Assembly (NCBI GenBank): GCA_963764205.1
Contig: CAVXRN010000006.1
Span: 434,001-498,000, forward strand
Reading direction: 5' to 3'
DNA length: 64,000 nt
From: Chersky-840 sp963764205
GTDB taxonomy: Bacteria > Actinomycetota > Acidimicrobiia > Acidimicrobiales > UBA8190
This document shows positions 24,000 to 32,298 of the stretch, piece after piece; positions within the stretch are counted from its first letter, which is position 1, and each line of letters opens with the position of its first letter. The notes under the pieces were generated by a model. That model was not told where the DNA came from, ran no database searches, and saw nothing but the letters and a program-made list of their open reading frames with translations. Position numbers and translations under genes: made by a program.

Positions 24000-25360
24000 G
24001 CCACGCGCCGGCGGAAGCCCGCCACACAGGGCTGGGCCAGCTGCACGACCATCTTGGAGTGGTCGTTGCGGTACGTGTCGCTCGGTTGGGCCAACTCGAA
24101 GTCCCAGTGGCGCAGCAGCACCGAAAAGATGGCCTTCAGCTGCATCATGGCGAAGGGCGCGCCCACACAGCGGTGGCGTCCGGCGCCGAAGGGGATCCAC
24201 GTCCACGGGTTGGCGCGGTCCTCGGCCCGGGGCTCGAGGTACCGCTCGGGGACGAAGGCGTCGGGGTCGGGGAAGTCCTCGGGGATACGGTTTGACACCG
24301 CCGGGCTCGCCCCCACGAGCTTGCCCGGTGCCACGCGGTAGCCCTCCACCTCGAGCTCCTCCTTGACCACCCGCAACACCAGGATGAGCGGGGGGTGCAG
24401 TCGCAGCGCCTCTTTGATGGCCGACTCCAGCCGGGGCATGGCCCGCAGCGCCTGGTAGCTCACCTCCTCGCCATGGGCGTAGAGCTCGTCGAGCTCGGCC
24501 CGTACCGCGGCGAGCTCGTCGGGGTGACGCAGCAACTCGATGAGCGTCCACGCCGCGGTGCCCGACGTGGTGTGGTGGCCGGCGAACATCATCGAGATGA
24601 ACATGCCGGTGATCATGTCGGTGGAGAACCGCAGCGTGCCGTCCTCCTCGCGGATCGACATCAACACGTCGAGCAGGTCGCGGTCCTCGTCGGTGGCGGC
24701 GGGGCCCTCGGCCCGGCGGTCCATGATCCCCTGCACCAGGTCGACAAGACCGAGACGGGCGTCGTCGCGCCGTCGGAAGCTCTCGATCGGCGCGTAGGGG
24801 TCGACATAGGCGATGGCGTCGGTGCCCTGCTCGAGGTCGTGGTAGAGCTGGGCGAAGCGCTGGTCGAGCTCGTGGCGGAACTTGGCGCCGATGAGACAGG
24901 CCGAGGACGTGTAGATGGTGAGCTCGGCGAACCAGTCCAGGAGGTCGATCGACCCCTCGTCGTCCCACGGTCGCACCATCGCCTCGACCTCGTCCGCGAT
25001 GGTCGCGGCGTGGCCCCGCATGAACTTGTCGCGCAGCGCCTGGTTGTGGAGCATCTCGCGCCGGCGTTCGGGCGGTGCGTCGAACACCACGCCCTCGCCG
25101 AAGATCGGCGTCATGAACGGATAGGCCTCGGCCTGGTCGAGCACCTCCTCGGGAGCCCGGAAGAACATCTCGTTGGCCTCGGCCCCGGTGAGCAGCACCA
25201 CGTCGCGATCGGCCAGCCGGAATTGGCCCACGTCCCCGCATTCCTCTCGCACCCGCCGCATGAGGGCGATGGGGTCGACGCGCAACTCGTCGAGGTGCCC
25301 GTGCTCGCCTTCGCCCCCTGACACCTGGGGCGGTTCGCGCAATCCGACGTCGACGGTCAT
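23990..25360 (-). CDS. cyp51: sterol 14-alpha-demethylase, CYP51
   Basis: The 456-residue protein reads as a close relative of M. tuberculosis CYP51. The B-C region is AYPFMTPIFGEGVVFDA (79-95). HAATI and the C-helix follow. LTIYTSSACLIGAKFR (148-162) and YVDPYAPIESFRRRD are family signatures. The I-helix motif AGHHTTSGT (260-268) has the His-Thr pair, ExxR is E317-R320, and the heme loop FGAGRHRCVG has C398. CYP51 oxidatively removes the 14-alpha methyl of sterols; the bacterial substrate in vivo is unclear, since few bacteria make sterols. The start codon overlaps the SDR stop by four bases, and the ferredoxin follows. Confidence 0.96.
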   Translation of the reverse strand: MTVDVGLREPPQVSGGEGEHGHLDELRVDPIALMRRVREECGDVGQFRLADRDVVLLTGAEANEMFFRAPEEVLDQAEAYPFMTPIFGEGVVFDAPPERRREMLHNQALRDKFMRGHAATIADEVEAMVRPWDDEGSIDLLDWFAELTIYTSSACLIGAKFRHELDQRFAQLYHDLEQGTDAIAYVDPYAPIESFRRRDDARLGLVDLVQGIMDRRAEGPAATDEDRDLLDVLMSIREEDGTLRFSTDMITGMFISMMFAGHHTTSGTAAWTLIELLRHPDELAAVRAELDELYAHGEEVSYQALRAMPRLESAIKEALRLHPPLILVLRVVKEELEVEGYRVAPGKLVGASPAVSNRIPEDFPDPDAFVPERYLEPRAEDRANPWTWIPFGAGRHRCVGAPFAMMQLKAIFSVLLRHWDFELAQPSDTYRNDHSKMVVQLAQPCVAGFRRRVAGS

Positions 25361-26166
25361 GGTGTGCCTCCTGTGTCGGCCCCGTCACCAACGACGGGAG
25401 CCTCGGGTTGGACTTCGATGAACGGGAGATGCGTCCCCGGTGGCGTCGACACCGCCGCGATCACCGCCGCGGCCACGGCGGGGGGTCGGAGGAAATGGCC
25501 GTGGCGGGCCGAGCCGAACCGCACCCACTCCCCGAGCACCTCGGCGGTCGTGTCGGGCCCCCACTGCGTCCCCATCTCCGTCAGCGTCTGGCCGGGCTGG
25601 ACCATCGTGGCCCGTACCCCGGTGCCCTCGAGCTCGAGCTGCAGCGACCGCACCAACCCGTCGAGCCCCCACTTCGACGCCATGTAGGCGGCCATGAGCG
25701 GACGGGGCGTGCGCACGATGTCGGAGCCCACGAACACGAGGTCGCCGTGACGGCGCGCCACCATGGCGGGAGCGAACGCGACCACCAGGCGGTGTGGCCC
25801 CAGGAGGTTTACCTCCACGGTGTGGGCGAAGTCCTTGGGCGACGTCCCCAGCGCGGTGCCGGGCTCGGCGTGGCCGGCACTGCACACCATGATGTCGACG
25901 GACCCCACCGCCTCGACCGCGGCGACGGCGAATTCCTCGACCGACGCGGTCTCGGCCAGGTCGAGCCGGCCCACGTGTGCCTCGCCCCCCGCGGTGCGGA
26001 TCTGTTGCGCCACGGCCTCGCACTTCTCGACCCGGCGCGCCCCGAGCACCACGGGGTGGCCCGCCGCGCCCAACGCCATCGCGACCGCCGCCCCCATGCC
26101 CGACGACGCGCCGGCCACCACCGAAGGACGGCGCGGCGCGTGGGCGACGAACCTGGACCGGGGCAC
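25357..26166 (-). CDS. short-chain dehydrogenase/reductase of the cyp51 operon
   Basis: The 269-residue SDR starts at GTG. The cofactor loop is VVAGASSGMG, followed by GARR, an NADP-type arginine pair. The catalytic region has SDIVRTP and the pair YMASK. It lies between two P450 genes, overlapping cyp51 by four bases. An oxidoreductase sits in the same position in the mycobacterial locus (Rv0765c, from memory). It may oxidise or reduce an alcohol or ketone produced by one of the P450s. The substrate is not known. Confidence 0.9.
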   Translation of the reverse strand: MPRSRFVAHAPRRPSVVAGASSGMGAAVAMALGAAGHPVVLGARRVEKCEAVAQQIRTAGGEAHVGRLDLAETASVEEFAVAAVEAVGSVDIMVCSAGHAEPGTALGTSPKDFAHTVEVNLLGPHRLVVAFAPAMVARRHGDLVFVGSDIVRTPRPLMAAYMASKWGLDGLVRSLQLELEGTGVRATMVQPGQTLTEMGTQWGPDTTAEVLGEWVRFGSARHGHFLRPPAVAAAVIAAVSTPPGTHLPFIEVQPEAPVVGDGADTGGTP

Positions 26167-26182
26167 GACGACCGATCCCCGC

Positions 26183-27388
26183 TCAGCGCGCCGTGACGGT
26201 GGTGGGGAGGCTGGCGAAGCCCCGCACGTTGATGGAATGGACGCGCCGCGCCTGGGGCGCGTCGATGTCGTAGTCGGCGACGCGCGCCACGAGCTCCTCG
26301 AGCATGATGCGGGCTTCGAGCCGGGCCAACGGGGCGCCGAGACAGAAGTGGCGGCCCCCGCCGAAGCTGATCAGCCTCGTGGTGTCGCGGTCGAGGTCGT
26401 AGGTGTCGGGGTCCTCGAACACCTCGGGATCGCGGTTGGCCGAGCCGATGAGCAGGAGCACCCGCTCGCCGTCGGGCAGCACGCGGCCCAACAACTCCAC
26501 CTCGCCCGTGGTGACGCGCAGCAACATCTGCGACGACGTGTCGTAGCGCAGCGTCTCCTCCACCCATGCCGGGGCGCGCCCCGCGTCGGCCAGCGCTTTG
26601 GTCTTCTGGTCGGGGAAGCGCCACGCCCAGTACCAGGCGTTGGCGAGGAGCTTGGTCGTCGTCTCGTTCCCGGCCACGACCATGAGGAAGAGGAACGAGA
26701 TGATCTCGTCGTCGCTCAGCCGGTCGCCGTCCATGTCGGCGTCGATCAACCCCGAGGTGAGGTCGTCTCGTCGCGTCCCGCGGCGTCGGCTCACCATGTC
26801 GGCGAAGTAGCCGGCGAGCACGAGGGCCGCTTCCATCCCCTCCTGGGGCACGTCGAAGACACCCTCCTCGCGATGCACGAGCAGGTCGGCCAGACGGCGG
26901 ACCTCGGCCCGGTCCACGGCGGGGACGCCGATCATCTGTGAGATCACGTCCATGGGGAGCTTCCCCGCCACGTCGCCCACCATGTCGAAGGACCCCATGT
27001 CGAGCGCGGCGTCGAGGTAGTGGGCCGCCAGGGCCCGGATCTCGGGCTCGAGCTCGGCCACGCGCCGGGTCGTGAACGCCTTGGACACGAGCGACCGCAT
27101 CCGGGTGTGGCGGGGCGGATCCATGGCCAGGAACGACATGGACTTGTGCGCGTGAGGCCCGTACGCGGACGGGTCGAGGGTCACACCGAACCGGTTGGAG
27201 AGACGGGCAGGGTCGCGAAAGGCGGCCAGCACGTCGCCGTGGCGCGACAGGGCCCAGAAGTCGAACTCGTCGTTGCGGTAGAGCGGCGCCTCGGCCCGCA
27301 GTCGGGCGTAGGTCGGGTAGGGGTCCTCGTGCACGGCGTAGTCGTAGGGGCTGTAGCGCACCTCGGCGTCCGATTGCGTGTGCGTCAC
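26183..27388 (-). CDS. cytochrome P450, second P450 of the cyp51 operon (CYP123-like position)
   Basis: The 401-residue P450 starts at a GTG that overlaps the TetR stop (GTGA). The motifs are AMDPPRHTRMRSLVSKAFT (C-helix), VAGNETTTK (I-helix, with asparagine before Glu-Thr-Thr), EETLR (ExxR) and FGGGRHFCLGAPLARLE (heme loop). It corresponds in position to CYP123 in M. tuberculosis, upstream of the SDR and cyp51, though sequence-level membership of CYP123 cannot be decided without alignment. It probably shares the ferredoxin encoded downstream. Confidence 0.92.
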   Translation of the reverse strand: MTHTQSDAEVRYSPYDYAVHEDPYPTYARLRAEAPLYRNDEFDFWALSRHGDVLAAFRDPARLSNRFGVTLDPSAYGPHAHKSMSFLAMDPPRHTRMRSLVSKAFTTRRVAELEPEIRALAAHYLDAALDMGSFDMVGDVAGKLPMDVISQMIGVPAVDRAEVRRLADLLVHREEGVFDVPQEGMEAALVLAGYFADMVSRRRGTRRDDLTSGLIDADMDGDRLSDDEIISFLFLMVVAGNETTTKLLANAWYWAWRFPDQKTKALADAGRAPAWVEETLRYDTSSQMLLRVTTGEVELLGRVLPDGERVLLLIGSANRDPEVFEDPDTYDLDRDTTRLISFGGGRHFCLGAPLARLEARIMLEELVARVADYDIDAPQARRVHSINVRGFASLPTTVTAR

Positions 27389-27982
27389 CGGGATCCCCCG
27401 AGCACCAACCGCGCCGTGTCGGCCAGCGCTTGGGGCACGTCCTCGAAGTGGATGTGGCCCATGCCGGCCCACAGCATGGCCCCGCTGTAGGCGAGGTCGA
27501 GGCTGCGCAGCATCGCCTCGTCGGCCGCGTCGCCCAGCGCCGCGGCCAACCGCTCGTGCAGCGCCGCGCCGAACAGGACGCGCAGCGCGCGCGACCTCAG
27601 GCCCGCTCCCGAGCAGCGCCGTGGTGCACGCCGCGGCGAGGGTGGGGTCGTCGGCCATGAACAGCCCCAGCACCCGCAGCTGCGCGATGGCCCGCTCGAC
27701 CACGTCCTCGCCCTCGACGACGTCTGGGAACGGCAGCGCCTGCATGCGGCGCCACAGGACCTCGGCCAGCAGGTGGTCCTTCGACGCGAAATACGTGTAC
27801 GCGGTGGCCGGCGCCACCCCGGCCCGCCGGGCGACGTTGCGGACGGTCACGCCGTCGTAGCCGTGTGCCCGCGCCTCGTCGGCGGCCGCGTCCACGAGCT
27901 GCTCGACCACGGCGACCTGGCGCAACGTCAGGCGCCGGCGCGACGCCTCGGCCGCCGGCACGGTCATGGCCGCGTCGGTCAC
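27385..27982 (-). CDS. TetR-family regulator of the cyp51 locus, with a single-base frameshift
   Basis: From the GTG at 27982, which overlaps the upstream stop, a canonical TetR N-terminus is read. RQVAVVEQLVDAAADEARAHGYDGVTVRNVARRAGVAPATAYTYFASKDHLLAEVL is the helix-turn-helix domain. The frame is lost after CTTALLGSG. The next frame resumes with LRSRALRVLFGAALHERL and ends GGSR at a TGA (27387-27385) that overlaps the P450 start. Deleting one base in 27600-27604 restores a protein of about 198 residues. Perfect four-base overlaps at both ends argue that the gene is real and that the break is either very recent or an assembly error. It probably binds the inverted repeat at 28734-28749. Confidence 0.82.
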
Positions 27983-28707
27983 GGGCGGGCCCGACCGATG
28001 ACGACGTCGGACACCGCACCCTCGCGCGTGTCGAACTCGGGGGGCACGTGCGGCGTGCCGTCGCGCATGGGTGGGAAGCGGAACGTCGCCGCAGTGGTGT
28101 GGCGCGTCATGGTGGTGATGTCGGCGACGGGAAGGACCTCGGTGTCGTCGTCGATGACGACTTCCCACCGGCAGTGCGGCACCCGGTCCGAGGGCACGCG
28201 CGGCGGGCGGTGCACGGCGCGCACCCGCGCCTTGGGGTTCACGGCCTGGGCGGTCACGTCGAAGGTGCCGTCCTCGATGGTGTGGCACATGCCCGTGACC
28301 ATCTTGTCGCCCCAGGGCTCGACGTCCATGAGCGCCCCGCAGCTGCGCAGCTCGAAGTAGCCGTGGTGGTCGTCCTCCACCACGTAGTGGACGTCCATGT
28401 AGTGGTGGGGGAAGCCGGGGTCGAGCTGCAGCACCTTGAAGATGGCCTCGATGCCGTCGCCTTCGACGCCCATCACCTCGCGCAGGCGCTCGCCGTAGAT
28501 GGGGCTGGCGCCGCGCCACTCCTCGATGGCGAGCTCGTTGACGACATCCGCGCCGTAGCGCATGCCGATCGCCGCGCACATGGACCGGTCGAGCAGGTGC
28601 ACGATGAGGGCGTACTCACGGGCTAGGCGGACGAGGGCCTCTTTGGAGAGGTCCTCGTAGCGGAAGTCGGGGTCGAAGGGACCCGAGTAGTCATTGCGGT
28701 CGGCCAT
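27979..28707 (-). CDS. hypothetical protein, first gene of the cyp51 operon
   Basis: This encodes 242 residues. I do not recognise a family with confidence. The N-terminal half is helical (YEDLSKEALVRLAREYALIVHLLDRSMCAAIGMRYGADVVNELAIEEW). The centre has LQLDPGFPHHYMDVHYVVEDDHHGYFELRSCGALMDVEPWG, rich in His and acidic residues and possibly metal-binding. The C-terminal half contains CRWEVVIDDD and ADITTMTRHTTAATFRF strands. No signal peptide or membrane helix is present. It is the promoter-proximal gene of an operon encoding two P450s, a ferredoxin and an SDR, so it may act on the same substrate. It overlaps tetR by four bases. Confidence 0.7.
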   Translation of the reverse strand: MADRNDYSGPFDPDFRYEDLSKEALVRLAREYALIVHLLDRSMCAAIGMRYGADVVNELAIEEWRGASPIYGERLREVMGVEGDGIEAIFKVLQLDPGFPHHYMDVHYVVEDDHHGYFELRSCGALMDVEPWGDKMVTGMCHTIEDGTFDVTAQAVNPKARVRAVHRPPRVPSDRVPHCRWEVVIDDDTEVLPVADITTMTRHTTAATFRFPPMRDGTPHVPPEFDTREGAVSDVVIGRARP

Positions 28708-28733
28708 GACGTCAGACTACGTTCCAGACACCT

Positions 28734-28749
28734 GTCTGGCTAGAGGGGA
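28734..28749. promoter_or_regulatory. perfect inverted repeat, probable operator between the divergent cyp51-locus operons
   Basis: The 16 bases CCAGACACCTGTCTGG form two perfect 7-base half-sites (CCAGACA and TGTCTGG) around CC. The site lies in a 45-base spacer between the two divergent operons, immediately before the plus-strand ribosome binding region (AGAGGGGAATC). A TetR regulator is encoded as the second gene of the leftward operon, and such regulators usually bind palindromes of this size in their own divergent promoter. Binding by that protein is inference. Confidence 0.7.
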
Positions 28750-28752
28750 ATC

Positions 28753-29607
28753 ATGGGAAACACCACGGTGGGCGTAATCGGGCTCGGCGACATCGGCCGG
28801 GGCGTGGCCGACGCCGTCGTGGCGGCCGGGATGACCCTGGCGGTGTGCGACCTCCGGCCCGAGGCCACCGCCCCGTTCGAGGGAAAAGCCCACGTCGCCG
28901 GCACTCCCGCCCTGCTCGGGGCCCGGTCCGACGTGGTTGTCGTGGCCGTCGTGAACGACCGCCAGGTCCTGGCCGTGCTCGAAGGGCCCGAGGGGGCGCT
29001 GGCCGGCACCGCCCCGGGCTCGGTCGTCGTGGTCCTGAGCACGGTCGCACCCGAGACCGTCGAGGCGGCCGCCACCCTCGCGGCACGCCACGACGTCGAC
29101 GTCATCGACTGCGGGGTGAGCGGAGGGCCCCAGGCGTCGGCGGACGGGACCCTCGTGGCCATGGTGGGCGGGGAGGCGACGGTGGTCGAGCGGGTCCGCC
29201 CCGTCCTCGACAGCTTCACCTCGCTCGTGGTGCACATGGGCCCCCTCGGTGCGGGACTCAAGGCCAAGCTGGCCCGCAACCTGGTGCAGTACGCGTCGTG
29301 GCTGGCCGCCTACGAGGCACAGACCCTGGCCGAGGCGGCCGGGATCGAGCTGGCCAAGTTGGCCGAGGTCATCCGGGAGAGCGACAAGTTGATCGGCGGC
29401 GCGTCGCGTCTCATGTTCCGCGACACCGCGGCGCCCCTGCCGCCCGACACCCCGGCGTTCTTGGTCGACGCCATGGCGGCCGGCGCTGGTCTCGCCCACA
29501 AGGACCTCCAAGCCGCGCTCGACCTGGGCCGGGCCCTCGGCGTCGCCCTGCCGTTGGCGCAGATGACCGAGGACCGCTGCGACGCCGTCTTCGGGCTCGC
29601 ACCATGA
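28753..29607 (+). CDS. 3-hydroxyisobutyrate dehydrogenase-like NAD(P)-binding protein
   Basis: This encodes 284 residues. The Rossmann loop is GVIGLGDIGRGVADAVVAAG. The substrate-binding segment is DCGVSGGPQASADGTLVAMVGG, and the catalytic lysine lies in GPLGAGLKAKLARN. These are the beta-hydroxyacid dehydrogenase signatures. A C-terminal helical domain follows (LAHKDLQAALDLGRALGVALPLA). It should oxidise a short beta-hydroxy acid, or a larger analogue. It opens the rightward operon and its stop overlaps the aldehyde dehydrogenase start (ATGA). An equivalent gene (Rv0770, from memory) sits near M. tuberculosis cyp51. Confidence 0.92.
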   Translation: MGNTTVGVIGLGDIGRGVADAVVAAGMTLAVCDLRPEATAPFEGKAHVAGTPALLGARSDVVVVAVVNDRQVLAVLEGPEGALAGTAPGSVVVVLSTVAPETVEAAATLAARHDVDVIDCGVSGGPQASADGTLVAMVGGEATVVERVRPVLDSFTSLVVHMGPLGAGLKAKLARNLVQYASWLAAYEAQTLAEAAGIELAKLAEVIRESDKLIGGASRLMFRDTAAPLPPDTPAFLVDAMAAGAGLAHKDLQAALDLGRALGVALPLAQMTEDRCDAVFGLAP

Positions 29608-31070
29608 CGGGCTCGTTCGGGGAGGAGCGCATGCTCATCGACGGCGCCTTGGTGCGGTCGTCGACCGGCTCGGTGTTCGAGACGGTGAACCCGGCCACCG
29701 AGGAGGTCCTCGGTGTGGCGGCGGACGCCTCGGACGAGGACGCCGAGCGCGCGTTGGCCGCGGCGCGTCGGGCCTTCGACGCCACGACGTGGTCCACCGA
29801 CGTGTCCCTGCGGGTGCGGTGCCTGCGTCAGCTCCAGGCGGCGATGCAGCGTCACGCCGAGGAATTGCGGGCCATGACCATCGCCGAGACCGGCTCGCCG
29901 TTGTTCATGACGCGTTCGGCCCAGCTCGACGACCCGGTGGCGTCGTTGGGCTGGGTGGCCGACCTGGCCGAGTCCTACCAGTGGCGCACGGACCTCGGCA
30001 CGGCCGAGCCGCTGGGCATGCCGGCCCGGCGCTGGATCTGTCGCGAGGCGGCCGGGGTGGTGGCCGCCATCACCCCCTGGAACGTGCCCCATCAGATCAA
30101 CCTGGCCAAGCTGGGCCCCGCCCTCGCCGCGGGCAACACCGTCATCCTCAAACCCGCTCCCGACACGCCGTGGTGCGCCACGGTGCTGGGGCGGCTCATC
30201 GCCGAGGAGACCGACGTCCCTGCCGGTGTCGTCAACATCGTGTCGTCGTCGGCCCCGGCCTTCGGGGCGCGTCTGGTCACCGACCCCCGCGTCGACCAGG
30301 TGAGCTTCACCGGGTCGACCGCCACCGGGCGCACGGTCATGGCCCAGGCGGCGGGCACGCTCAAGCGGGTGTTCCTCGAGCTCGGCGGCAAGTCGGCCTT
30401 CGTGGTGCTCGACGACGCCGAGCTGCGCAGCGCCTGTGGCGTGGCCGCCTTCACCGTGTGCGTACACGCCGGCCAGGGCTGTGCCATCACGACCCGCCTG
30501 GTCGTGCCCCGCCGGGACTTCGACGAGGCCGTCGACGTCACCGCCGCCACGTTGGGCGGATTGCCCGCCGGGGACCCCACCGATCCCGGCACGATCTGCG
30601 GCCCGCTCATCAACGCCCGCCAGCGCGACCGGGTGGAGGGCTACGTCGCCATGGCCCGGGACGAGGGCGGAGCCGTCGTGGTGGGCGGGGGCCGGCCCAA
30701 AGGGCGCGACAAGGGTTTCTTCGTCGACCCGACGCTCATCGTCGGGATCGGCAACGATTCCCCCGTGGCACGGGAGGAGATCTTCGGTCCGGTCCTCGTC
30801 GTGATCCCCCACGACGGGGACGACGACGCCGTCGCCATCGCCAACGACTCGCCCTACGGGCTGTCGGGGTCGGTGTGGTCGGGCGAGCGCGACCGGGCCA
30901 TGGCCGTGGCCGGGCGGTTGCGCACCGGCACCGTGGGCGTCAACGGCGGCGTCTGGTACAGCCCCGACGTGCCCTTCGGTGGCTACAAGCAGTCGGGCAT
31001 CGGGCGCGAGATGGGCGTGGCCGGTTTCGAGGAGTACCTCGAGACCAAAGTCGTGGCGGAACCGGCATGA
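29604..31070 (+). CDS. NAD-dependent aldehyde dehydrogenase
   Basis: This encodes 488 residues. Family motifs include ITPWNVPHQINLAKLGPALAAGNTVILKPAPDTPWCA (cofactor pocket), FTGSTATGR, the general base in LELGGKS, and the nucleophilic cysteine in HAGQGCAITTRL. EEIFGPVLVVIPHD and FGGYKQSGIGREMGVAGFEEYLETK are also present. It oxidises an aldehyde to an acid with NAD(P). It sits in a tightly overlapped operon with a hydroxyacid dehydrogenase and a CMD-like protein. The set resembles aldA and its neighbours beside M. tuberculosis cyp51, suggesting oxidation of an aldehyde made from the P450 product. Confidence 0.95.
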   Translation: MTGSFGEERMLIDGALVRSSTGSVFETVNPATEEVLGVAADASDEDAERALAAARRAFDATTWSTDVSLRVRCLRQLQAAMQRHAEELRAMTIAETGSPLFMTRSAQLDDPVASLGWVADLAESYQWRTDLGTAEPLGMPARRWICREAAGVVAAITPWNVPHQINLAKLGPALAAGNTVILKPAPDTPWCATVLGRLIAEETDVPAGVVNIVSSSAPAFGARLVTDPRVDQVSFTGSTATGRTVMAQAAGTLKRVFLELGGKSAFVVLDDAELRSACGVAAFTVCVHAGQGCAITTRLVVPRRDFDEAVDVTAATLGGLPAGDPTDPGTICGPLINARQRDRVEGYVAMARDEGGAVVVGGGRPKGRDKGFFVDPTLIVGIGNDSPVAREEIFGPVLVVIPHDGDDDAVAIANDSPYGLSGSVWSGERDRAMAVAGRLRTGTVGVNGGVWYSPDVPFGGYKQSGIGREMGVAGFEEYLETKVVAEPA

Positions 31071-31543
31071 CCGCCGAACAAGAACGCGAACGCGAACATG
31101 AACACGATGCCGAACGCGAAGGCGGGAGCGAGCGCAGGCCGCCCAAGCCGGACCGGGCACGGGGCCGGGCCAAGATGCAGCAGGTCTACAACTTCACCGT
31201 CGACCCCGAGGACGTGCCCGGCGACTTCGTGGCCTACACCGTGGACAACCTGTTCGGCGACGTGTGGTGCCGGCCCGGGTTGTCGGTGTTCGAACGGCGG
31301 CTCATGACGATCGGGGTGCTGGCTGCGCTGGGGAAGGCGGAGCTCCTCGACGTCCAGTTCCAGAGCGCGCTCACCAACGGTGAGCTCGACGTGGACCAGG
31401 TGCGCGAGATCGTGATCCACCTCACGCACTACGTGGGCTGGCCCTTGGCCACCGACATCAGCGGCTCGGCCGAGCGCGTCATCGCCCGGTGGCGGGCCGC
31501 CCAGGGCGTCGCCGACGCCACCGGGGCCGAGCCGGGCTCGTGA
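31067..31543 (+). CDS. carboxymuconolactone decarboxylase-family protein
   Basis: The 158-residue protein starts with an ATGA overlap. The first 40 residues are low-complexity and highly charged (alternating Glu/Arg/His, then Pro/Lys/Arg). The CMD domain follows, with FGDVWCRPGLSVFERRLMTIGVLAALGKAELLDVQFQSALTNG and VREIVIHLTHYVGWPLA. The last histidines match the conserved CMD helix. The CxxC pair of AhpD-type peroxidase members is absent, so it is more like gamma-carboxymuconolactone decarboxylase than AhpD. The reaction here is unknown. The charged leader may be non-essential; an internal methionine precedes QQVYNF. Confidence 0.88.
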   Translation: MTAEQEREREHEHDAEREGGSERRPPKPDRARGRAKMQQVYNFTVDPEDVPGDFVAYTVDNLFGDVWCRPGLSVFERRLMTIGVLAALGKAELLDVQFQSALTNGELDVDQVREIVIHLTHYVGWPLATDISGSAERVIARWRAAQGVADATGAEPGS

Positions 31544-32298
31544 CGACGTACGACTTCGCGGGCAAGGTCGCCGTCGTGACCGGCGCGGGCCGTGGCATCG
31601 GGCGCGCCTACGCCGAGGCGTTGGCCGCGGCGGGAGCGTCGGTGGTGGTGGCAGACATCGCCGAGGCCGGCGCGCAGGAGACCGCAGAGGCCATCAGCGC
31701 CGCCGGAGGTATCGCCGCGGCGATCGGTGTCGACATCGCCGACCACGACTCGGTCGCGGCGATGGCCGAGGCCGCCGCCATGCGGTTCGGCGGGATCGAC
31801 CTGCTCGTCAACAACGCGGCGATCTTCGGAGGGATGAAGCTCGACCTCCTCCTCACCGTGGACTGGGAGTACCTCACCCGGTTCCTCGAGGTGAACCTCC
31901 TCGGGGCGCTCGTGTGCACCCGCGCCTGCTACCGGTCGATGGTCGAGCGGGGCGGCGGGGCGATCGTCAACCAGTCCTCGACGGCCGCGTATCTCTACGC
32001 GGGGTACTACGGCTGGGCCAAGGCGGGCATCAACTCCCTCACCCAACAGCTCTCGCACGAGCTCGGTGGCATGAACATCAGGGTGAACGCCATCGCCCCG
32101 GGGCCCACCGACACCGAGGCGGCCCGGTCGGTGGTGCCCGACGGGTACCTGCAGCAGCTGGTGGGCTCGCTCGCGCTCAAGCGCCAGGGGAGCCCCGAGG
32201 ACCTGGTCGGCATGTGCCTGTTCCTGCTGTCCGACGACGCCGCATGGGTCACCGGGCACGTGTTCAACGTCGACGGCGGCCAGGTCATGCGGCCATGA
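31540..32298 (+). CDS. short-chain dehydrogenase/reductase of the rightward operon
   Basis: The 252-residue SDR starts at a GTG overlapping the previous stop. The cofactor loop is VTGAGRGIGRAYAEAL, then DIAEAGA (an aspartate after the second strand, suggesting NAD), the NNAAIFGG motif, catalytic serine in NQSSTAAYLY and catalytic pair YGWAK. The C-terminal substrate loop is PGPTDTEAARSVVPDGYLQQLVG. It lies between the CMD-like gene and an enoyl-CoA hydratase. A dehydrogenase in the mycobacterial locus (Rv0769, from memory) is the likely counterpart. The substrate is unknown. Confidence 0.92.
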   Translation: MTTYDFAGKVAVVTGAGRGIGRAYAEALAAAGASVVVADIAEAGAQETAEAISAAGGIAAAIGVDIADHDSVAAMAEAAAMRFGGIDLLVNNAAIFGGMKLDLLLTVDWEYLTRFLEVNLLGALVCTRACYRSMVERGGGAIVNQSSTAAYLYAGYYGWAKAGINSLTQQLSHELGGMNIRVNAIAPGPTDTEAARSVVPDGYLQQLVGSLALKRQGSPEDLVGMCLFLLSDDAAWVTGHVFNVDGGQVMRP

